A DNA stretch of 44,691 nt from a virus: the IMG/VR virus record IMGVR_UViG_3300032562_000056, positions 1 to 44,691 of that record; one strand, written 5' to 3'. This document shows, piece after piece, positions 30,133 to 35,418 of this stretch. The first letter of the stretch is position 1. Each line of letters starts with the position of its first letter. A program made the position numbers and the translations under genes. The notes under the pieces are model-generated. The model ran no database searches. It saw nothing but the letters and a program-made list of their open reading frames with translations, and was not told the origin of the DNA.

Positions 30133-31266
30133 ATGATGCAGCTTGTCACGTTTAACGAACCCTTGACCCTGGGCTTCAAAAAGAGCGCCGGTGGGGTGAC
30201 GCTCACCTTCGAGGCCAACCGGCCCTACGTGTTCACCCATTCGCAGATGATGAACATCATGAAGGACCCCAAGGTCCAGCAACGGACCCAGCGGGTGTCG
30301 CTGCTCAACCCGCGCATCCCAAACTTTCACATCGCCGCCCTCAAGAAGAACCAAAGGGTGCTCGTCTACAACGGTTCGGGCGGCTACGGCGACCAGATCA
30401 TGACCTGGCCCCTGGCCCAGTACCTGCATGAGCACGGGGCGCAGGTGCATGTGGCCACCGATCCGGGCAACAATCTGTGCTGGTGGAACCTGCCGTTTGT
30501 GGCGTCGGTGAACATGTTCCCGCTGGCGCTGGCCACCGTCAAGATGTTCGATCACTTTGTGGCCTTTGAGGCGGTGGTCAACATGGACGAGCATCAGGAC
30601 CAGGAGCACCCGCTGGACGCCCTGTTTCGCCGGATCGGCGTCGACCCCGACAGCGTGCCTGCGGCCAAAAAATGCGTCCGCCCGGCTTTCACTCCCAGCG
30701 AACTGGGCACCCTGGTCAAGTACCGCGACCGCCGGATCGGCCTGTACCAGCTCACCAGCGCCAACCCGGTGCGGGGACTGCCGGTCAACGACAGCGTGTT
30801 CATGGCCGTCAAGCTGGCGGAGGCGTGCCCGGAGCAGCACTGGCTGTGCCTCTACGACGAATTTGTTCCGGAGGCGTATACCCGGGCGCTGTTGGAAGAA
30901 GTCAACCGGCGCAAGCTGACCAACATCGAAGCCTTCACGGCCCTGAATCTGCGCGAGCTGTGGGCGCTGACGGAGCACGTGAGCGTCGTGGTCTCGCCCG
31001 ACTCCATGATGGCGCACGTGGCCGGTATGTTCGGGACACCCTGCGTCGGCCTGTGGGGTCCGATGTCCCCGGACCGGCGGGTGACGTACTACAAAAACCA
31101 TTACCCGGTGCATCACACCGAGTGCTGCCCGCAGTCGCCTTGCTTCACCTACGGCGGCACCTTCCCCCGCTACTGCCCGCCGCGCCCGGGGCGCACGGTA
31201 TGCGACGTACTGGCGGCGGCCAGCCACGCTGAGGTCATCGAGTTGGTCAAAAAGGTGGCTAGATAA
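30133..31266 (+). CDS. GT9-like glycosyltransferase (heptosyltransferase fold), outside the island
   Basis: A 377-aa protein. After a 70-aa N-terminal addition (TLGFKKSAGGVTLTFEANRPYVFTHSQ), the GT9 fold begins with RVLVYNGSGGYGDQIMTWPLAQYL, where the glycine-rich GSGGYGD turn is the usual acceptor-side loop, and continues to VVVSPDSMMAHVAGMFGTPCVGLWGP (about 285-315), the nucleotide-sugar site. The end is cysteine rich (TECCPQSPC, RYCPPRP, VCDV). No DxD, as expected for GT-B enzymes. It is 16 kb from the glycan island and more standard in length than the fused island proteins. It could supply a sugar to the same glycan. Stop is followed by an intergenic promoter-like sequence. Confidence 0.8.
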   Translation: MMQLVTFNEPLTLGFKKSAGGVTLTFEANRPYVFTHSQMMNIMKDPKVQQRTQRVSLLNPRIPNFHIAALKKNQRVLVYNGSGGYGDQIMTWPLAQYLHEHGAQVHVATDPGNNLCWWNLPFVASVNMFPLALATVKMFDHFVAFEAVVNMDEHQDQEHPLDALFRRIGVDPDSVPAAKKCVRPAFTPSELGTLVKYRDRRIGLYQLTSANPVRGLPVNDSVFMAVKLAEACPEQHWLCLYDEFVPEAYTRALLEEVNRRKLTNIEAFTALNLRELWALTEHVSVVVSPDSMMAHVAGMFGTPCVGLWGPMSPDRRVTYYKNHYPVHHTECCPQSPCFTYGGTFPRYCPPRPGRTVCDVLAAASHAEVIELVKKVAR

Positions 31267-31275
31267 AATTTAAGG

Positions 31276-31304
31276 TTGACGCCTGGTCAGCCTTTGTCTA
31301 CATT
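31276..31304 (+). promoter_or_regulatory. Sigma70-like promoter, possibly giving a leaderless transcript
   Basis: TTGACG (31276-31281) and TACATT (31299-31304) are separated by exactly 17 bp. The next ATG is at 31312, so transcription starting 6-8 nt after the -10 would give a leader of at most about 1 nt. It is the best host-type promoter match noticed in the window and lies in the gap after the GT9 gene. Confidence 0.45.
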
Positions 31305-31311
31305 CAAGGGC

Positions 31312-31491
31312 ATGAAACGCGCCGCTCAGCCCGACATCCGTGAACACGCCCGCGCCGTAGGCTGCTTCGTGGAATCACGCCGCAACCGAAGCGGAGAAAA
31401 CGACAAAGCCCTGGAGATGGCGGCCTTCATGGCTGTCTTTCACCCGGAGATCAAAGGCAAGCGCCTCCGCAAACTCCTCAAACCCGCCTGA
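31312..31491 (+). CDS. Small basic protein of unknown function (59 aa)
   Basis: A 59-aa frame from ATG 31312; a longer frame from 31276 would place the start inside the promoter-like -35 box. Sequence MKRAAQPDIREHARAV then KALEMAAFMAVFHPEIKGK is helical and basic, ending in LRKLLKPA. AAGGG lies one base before the start, too close for a normal ribosome binding site. No family recognised; possible DNA- or polymerase-binding early protein by size and position. Confidence 0.55.
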   Translation: MKRAAQPDIREHARAVGCFVESRRNRSGENDKALEMAAFMAVFHPEIKGKRLRKLLKPA

Positions 31492-31495
31492 TTTT

Positions 31496-31873
31496 ATGAG
31501 CCAAGGAATCGCCTGTAAGTGTCCGGAACGGAACCGCCCGCTTGATGTGCGCCGCTGGGTGGTGCTGCAACGCAACGCCAACTGCTCGGCCTTCAACGGC
31601 TATCGCAGGCAGTGCTCGGATTATTCCAGCGTCCAGTGCCACAGCTGCGGCCACGTCTGGCGCACCAAAGCCAACTACGTGTATTCCCTGAAAGACGGCC
31701 AGAACGTCTACGATTTGCCCAAAACAGGAAAAGAGAATTTCACTCGCATTCTAAATGAGCCATCCTGGAAGAGCGAGCGCACGTCCGAACCCTGCGAGAA
31801 GTGCAACACGCCAACAATCTATACTGTCGATGTCGGCGGACGGCGTGCCCGCTGGTGTGGCTGCGGCAACTAG
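31496..31873 (+). CDS. Zinc-ribbon protein of unknown function
   Basis: A 125-aa protein 4 nt after the previous stop. Two zinc-ribbon-like sites are visible: CHSCGHVWRTKANYVYSL (about residues 49-66) and CEKCNTP with the final WCGCG, the last pair closing the fold. A further CKCPERNR lies at the N-terminus. The pattern of a CxxCGHxW knuckle is typical of proteins that bind nucleic acid. Together with the next gene (UvsW-like helicase, 2 nt downstream) it may act in replication, recombination or transcription. Function not recognised. Confidence 0.65.
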   Translation: MSQGIACKCPERNRPLDVRRWVVLQRNANCSAFNGYRRQCSDYSSVQCHSCGHVWRTKANYVYSLKDGQNVYDLPKTGKENFTRILNEPSWKSERTSEPCEKCNTPTIYTVDVGGRRARWCGCGN

Positions 31874-31875
31874 CT

Positions 31876-33627
31876 ATGATCCACGTCCGCGAAACGCCCA
31901 TCAAGCTGATCCTGGAAGGGGACTCCGACGAGCTGGCCACCCTGGCCTACGAGTTTCGGTTTCACCCCAACGGCTACTTCCATTCCGTCAAGTACCAGCA
32001 GCACGTCCTGACTGAGGGCAAGGAGGGCTGGGACGGCTACATCTATCCGCTGTGGCGGGTCAGCCGCAACTACTGCGAGAGCGCCGTGCTGCCCCGGGGC
32101 CGCAAGGTGGACCTGGAGCGCTACGCCAAGGAAAACAAGATCAAGCTGGAGTGGGAGCTGATGGAGAACCCGCTCCGGGACATTGAGCTGGACGACGTTC
32201 GGGACGACCTGATCGCGGGCGAATTCAAGCTGGATGAACGGCAGCGCCTCTGCATCCTGGAATGGCTGCGCAACGGCGTGGGCTTCTGCAAGGTGAGCGT
32301 GGGCGGCGGCAAGACCGAGACCATGGCCGGGGCGGCGGCCTTGATCAAGGAGTGGTACGACAAGGCCCGGTTCATTTACATCACGCCCAGTGAGCGCCTG
32401 GTGCGCCAGACCTCCCAGCGCATGGCGAAGCTGCTGCCGAGCTTTGAAGTCGGCCAGTACGGCGGCGGCAAGCAGGAAAAGGACGCGGCGGACATGGTGG
32501 TCTGCACGGTGAGCGTGTTGCACCGCAATTTTCAAACCCTGCTCCGCGACGGCTGGTTCGACACCTTTTCCACCCTGCTGTACGACGAGGTGCATCATGC
32601 GTCCGCGCCGTCGTCTCAGAAAGTGCTCGACGTCATTCCGGCTTTCTTCCGGCTGGGCGCGTCGGACACGGCCAAAGCCAAGGACCCGGCCAAGTACTTC
32701 GCCATCCGGGGACAGTTTGGACCGCGCCTGGTGGAGGTCACCAGCGCCCCCTTGATCAGCGAAGGACGGCTGGCTCCGCCGCACATCTACGTCGTGGACA
32801 TGCCCAGCTGGGCCAACCGGTACAGCCACGTGAAGCTGAAGCCCGCCGCAGGCAGCAAAGCCTACGTGCTTTGGGACGGCAAATGGGTGGAGGGCAAGTA
32901 CCGGGGTCCGGTCTACGAAGTGGACAAAAAGACCGGCCAGCTCAAGACCATCAAGTACAAGACGGCCAACCAGGACGACGACGGCAACTTCATCGTCGAG
33001 GACCGTCCGGTCCTGGTGGGCGGGTTGCACCAGATTGAGATCGACGAGGTGGTCTACGAAATGGAGTCGCGCTGGTGCCTGCTCGACCGGCTGATGGACC
33101 GGGCCGTTATCCAGTTCAACGAGCGCAATGACATGATCCGCACCTGGGTCGGCTACTTTCACAAAAAGGGCAAGTCCACCGTCGTGGTGGCCACGCGCAC
33201 AGCTTATGTATACATCCTGGAGGCGCTCCTGAAAAAGTCCGTGGACCCGGAGCGCGTGCGCATCCTGACCGGCCACGAAAAGGACAGCCCGGTTCAGCGG
33301 GACGAGATGTTCCAGTGGTTCAAGGACACGCCCGGCGCAGTGCTGATCACGCCGCTGGTCAAGGAGGGCATCAGCATCAATGAGATTTCCTGCATGGTCG
33401 TGGCCGACTTCGTGGCCGATCCCGAGGTGGCCCGGCAGATCATTGGCCGCGCCATGCGCCCCAAAAAGAAGGACAACCGCGCGCACGTGGTCTGGTTCGC
33501 GGAGCGGCAGCACCCGCAGCTGCTCAAGACTTCCCGGGCGCTTTTGAAGACGCTGGAGGAGACAGAAGGCTTTCAGTACTACCATCCCTGCGCCGGTCCG
33601 GAGACCGTTCAAGGCAAGCTGCTTTAG
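31876..33627 (+). CDS. SF2 helicase, UvsW-like
   Basis: A 583-aa helicase; start ATG 31876 follows the previous TAG by 2 nt (an in-frame ATG at 31801 lies inside the upstream gene). An N-terminal 110-aa domain (YEFRFHPNGYFHSVKYQQ) precedes the motor, as in T4 UvsW. Motifs: LDERQRLCI (Q-like, 119-127), GGGKT (Walker A, 143-147), DEVHH (DExH, 237-241), EVTSAPLI (motif III region), and QIIGRAMRPKK (motif VI). An insertion at about 310-380 separates the two RecA-like halves. UvsW unwinds branched DNA and R-loops and helps switch replication from origin to recombination mode. A GGTTCTA motif follows the stop and precedes the Rep-like gene. Confidence 0.85.
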   Translation: MIHVRETPIKLILEGDSDELATLAYEFRFHPNGYFHSVKYQQHVLTEGKEGWDGYIYPLWRVSRNYCESAVLPRGRKVDLERYAKENKIKLEWELMENPLRDIELDDVRDDLIAGEFKLDERQRLCILEWLRNGVGFCKVSVGGGKTETMAGAAALIKEWYDKARFIYITPSERLVRQTSQRMAKLLPSFEVGQYGGGKQEKDAADMVVCTVSVLHRNFQTLLRDGWFDTFSTLLYDEVHHASAPSSQKVLDVIPAFFRLGASDTAKAKDPAKYFAIRGQFGPRLVEVTSAPLISEGRLAPPHIYVVDMPSWANRYSHVKLKPAAGSKAYVLWDGKWVEGKYRGPVYEVDKKTGQLKTIKYKTANQDDDGNFIVEDRPVLVGGLHQIEIDEVVYEMESRWCLLDRLMDRAVIQFNERNDMIRTWVGYFHKKGKSTVVVATRTAYVYILEALLKKSVDPERVRILTGHEKDSPVQRDEMFQWFKDTPGAVLITPLVKEGISINEISCMVVADFVADPEVARQIIGRAMRPKKKDNRAHVVWFAERQHPQLLKTSRALLKTLEETEGFQYYHPCAGPETVQGKLL

Positions 33628-33632
33628 TTTTT

Positions 33633-33639
33633 GGTTCTA
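33633..33639 (+). promoter_or_regulatory. GGTTCTA element before Rep-like gene
   Basis: GGTTCTA sits 19 nt before ATG 33652 inside the 24-bp gap after the helicase. It lies in the loop of an imperfect inverted repeat (CTTTAG ... CTAAAG, 33622-33650), so it may also be part of a weak attenuator. Confidence 0.35.
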
Positions 33640-33651
33640 GGCAGCTAAAGT

Positions 33652-34641
33652 ATGCCTATATTACAAGTTACCGCCGATTTTAACGAAACTAAAACCAAGC
33701 CGGTATCCAACAACGCCATGTTGGACCTGGTCAATCAGCTGCTCCTGCGCGGCGATCACGCGGGAGCGGAGCTGGTCTTAAAGCACATCTCCGAACCGCA
33801 GACGGCCAAGGAATGGTCGGAGCGCCCCAAGTCAGAACGTAAAAGTATACTGAAGCACGACCAAAAGTTTATCCGGCGGCGCACCCGGTTTTTCGTCAAG
33901 TACATCCCCCAGCTGGGCATTCGCGGCTCCGCCCTGGTTCTGCTGCTGGCGGCCCACACCAAGCACATGCACGACAAAGGCTTGACGGGCGTCAAGGCCG
34001 CCTGGCATCAGAACGCACAGTGGTTCGCCCGTCAGCTTGGCTGCGAAATTCGCCAGTTGTTCAACTTGATTCAAACCGCGCAGGCGGCAGGCTTCCTGGA
34101 TTATCACCGAACCTCCCACGCCCTCGGGCTTTGGATCACCAAGAAAGAGGTGTTCGACTTGTACGCCGGGATCAAGGAGAACGACGACCGCAAGGTGTAC
34201 GGCTATTACGATCTGCGCCTGGCCCGGTTGCTGGGCATCAACGGCTGCCTGGTGTACAGCCTGCTCGCCGCGCCGGTGGAGGCGCAGAGCCTGTGTGTGA
34301 TGTCGCCCCGCCGCGTGGCTCACTGCCTGCCCTGGATGTCCGCTGAGGACGCCCGGTTCACGCTGCGGCAGCTTTGGGAAAAAGGCGTCATACAGCGGGA
34401 GAAGTGCGACAACCGGCTGCGGGAAGGCCGCACCGGCTACCGCTACCGCTACAGCAAGCGGCTCACGCCCGACCGGATCAAGTGGACCGACGCCTACCCG
34501 AAATCAGCAGCAGCGGCGGTGTATCGCGATCCCACGAAGCTGGCCCGGATTGAAGCCACCCGGCTATATCCGCAGGGTCGTCCGACCCGGACCGTCAAAG
34601 CGCTCTATGCTCCGGCTGAGCTGGATTTGGCTCGGTTGTAG
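33652..34641 (+). CDS. Two-winged-helix DNA-binding protein, probable replication initiator
   Basis: A 329-aa basic protein. Two winged-helix-like regions are visible: about 88-165 (GIRGSALVLLLAAHTK, QNAQWFARQLGCEIRQLFNLI, AGFLDYHR, LGLWITKK) and about 185-270 (YYDLRLARLLGINGCLVYSLL, SPRRVAHCLPWMSAEDARFTLRQLWEKGVIQRE, then RYRYSKR wing). Two tandem winged helices are the architecture of plasmid/phage Rep initiators (RepE, RepA). A repeat array of five near-identical 14-mers lies 133 bp downstream, which is where iterons for such a protein would sit. No catalytic motif. It could instead be a transcription regulator or a primosome protein of the O/DnaD type. The initiator role is inferred from architecture plus the repeat array. 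Confidence 0.55.
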   Translation: MPILQVTADFNETKTKPVSNNAMLDLVNQLLLRGDHAGAELVLKHISEPQTAKEWSERPKSERKSILKHDQKFIRRRTRFFVKYIPQLGIRGSALVLLLAAHTKHMHDKGLTGVKAAWHQNAQWFARQLGCEIRQLFNLIQTAQAAGFLDYHRTSHALGLWITKKEVFDLYAGIKENDDRKVYGYYDLRLARLLGINGCLVYSLLAAPVEAQSLCVMSPRRVAHCLPWMSAEDARFTLRQLWEKGVIQREKCDNRLREGRTGYRYRYSKRLTPDRIKWTDAYPKSAAAAVYRDPTKLARIEATRLYPQGRPTRTVKALYAPAELDLARL

Positions 34642-34773
34642 ACAAATCAAAATACCAATTCGTTTCTACCTGGTTATGAACACTTTATGCTATAACGTAT
34701 ACGCTGAAGGCAATCTGTTTTCCTGGTCTTTGGCGTCTGTTTGCGCGTTTTTTTCTGTAAACAGGCTAGTTTC

Positions 34774-34871
34774 GGAGAAAATTGCAGGTCTGGTGGAGAA
34801 AGTTGCCGATCACTGGAGAAAATTGCCGAACATACCGGAGAAAATTGCCGGGATAACGGAGGAAATTGCCG
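34774..34871 (+). repeat. Five iteron-like direct repeats, consensus GGAGAAAATTGCCG
   Basis: Copies begin at 34774, 34795, 34815, 34837 and 34858, with spacing 21, 20, 22 and 21 bp, about two helical turns, so all would face the same side of the DNA. Copies 3 and 4 match the 14-mer exactly; copy 1 ends GCAG, copy 2 has one change (AAAGTTG), copy 5 has GGAGGAAATTGCCG. Linkers between copies are unrelated in sequence, which separates true binding repeats from simple duplication. Confidence 0.85.
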
Positions 34872-34930
34872 AAAGAAATAGCCTTACAAGCCTAACAGTA
34901 ACCTTACGCCTCGCTGGCCTGCTTCGCAGT

Positions 34931-35000
34931 CCCGCTTCGGCCCCGCTAAAGCGGGTGCCTAACACTACAAGGGAGTGTCTCCCTGCGGGAGACGACTCCC
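34931..35000 (+). other. Two hairpins downstream of the iterons
   Basis: CCCGC-TAAA-GCGGG (34942-34955; an alternative pairing uses CCCGCTT at 34931) and a longer two-part hairpin at 34971-35000 with outer arms GGGAGT/ACTCCC and inner arms TCTCCC/GGGAGA around a TGC loop. No U-tract follows either, so they are not standard terminators. They may be structural parts of an origin or a structured RNA leader for the gene at 35062. Confidence 0.6.
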
Positions 35001-35049
35001 GCCGGTTCGGCTTCGCCCTCTGTCGAGAAACCGCAGCTGTTCCCGACCG

Positions 35050-35056
35050 GTAGTTA
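35050..35056 (+). promoter_or_regulatory. GTAGTTA start-proximal motif (after origin region)
   Basis: GTAGTTA begins 12 nt before ATG 35062, in non-coding sequence, so here it is not explained by an upstream stop codon. This is the cleanest example of the motif. Confidence 0.45.
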
Positions 35057-35061
35057 GCTCG

Positions 35062-35418
35062 ATGAAATTGACCGTCCAACAGCAGCAGTACCTGGCCGCC
35101 AAAGCGTGCTGGTACTTTGACGTGTACATCGGCGAGGTTCAGACGGACAACTCAGACTCGACGGTGTTCACCGGGGAAGGGGTGGCTGACCTGGACGACC
35201 TGATCGAACGGATGCAGTGGGCGTACAGTGTTCCTGGCTACGTCAACAGCAAGTCCAGGTTTCTGTGCGACGTGGGCAGCCAGTACTCCGACTGGAGACC
35301 GTTCGACGTGGATGACTTGCAGGCAATCAAGACGTACTACATCCAGAAGTGGGGCAACGTGAACAAGCCTGACGTCTACGGACCCGGGGAAACCATCGGC
35401 TTTGAGCCAGCATCATGA
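35062..35418 (+). CDS. Protein of unknown function (118 aa)
   Basis: A 118-aa acidic protein; ATG 35062 chosen because upstream frame codes through the hairpins. MKLTVQQQQYLAAKACWYFDVYIGEVQ then a DDLIERMQWAYSVPGYVN block, and a C-terminal WRPFDVDDLQAIKTYYIQKW. The frequent tryptophans and acidic patches resemble small phage host-takeover proteins, but no family is recognised. Its stop overlaps the next start (ATGA), so it forms an operon with the 978-aa and 2H/HExxH genes. Confidence 0.65.
   Translation: MKLTVQQQQYLAAKACWYFDVYIGEVQTDNSDSTVFTGEGVADLDDLIERMQWAYSVPGYVNSKSRFLCDVGSQYSDWRPFDVDDLQAIKTYYIQKWGNVNKPDVYGPGETIGFEPAS

Larger units (their letters stand above)
34642..35061 (+). other. Non-coding replication-origin candidate region (420 bp)
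   Basis: Between the Rep-like gene and the 118-aa gene there is no convincing protein gene. In order it holds an A+T-rich stretch (34642-34770, with TATAACG near 34692 and a T-rich run near 34750), five iteron-like repeats (34774-34871), then a G+C-rich stretch with several hairpins (34917-35010). A+T-rich block, iterons and inverted repeats next to an initiator gene is the textbook layout of an iteron origin. A 167-codon frame crosses it but is built from the repeats and hairpins. Confidence 0.5.

Noticed and set aside
31870-33612. Minus-strand frame of 580 codons
   Set aside because: Antisense to the UvsW-like helicase with intact motifs.
33622-33650. Inverted repeat CTTTAG/CTAAAG as a terminator after the helicase
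   Set aside because: Six-base A+T-rich stem, long loop and no U-tract; too weak to call.
34774-34871. The GGAGAAAATTGCCG array as a small CRISPR
   Set aside because: Repeats are 14 bp with 6-8 bp linkers, far too short for repeat/spacer units, and imperfect as protein-binding iterons are.
34550-35053. 167-codon frame across the iteron region
   Set aside because: Its middle is a translation of the DNA repeats and its end a translation of hairpins; spacing of the repeats (20-22 bp) is not kept in frame, and it starts inside the Rep-like gene.
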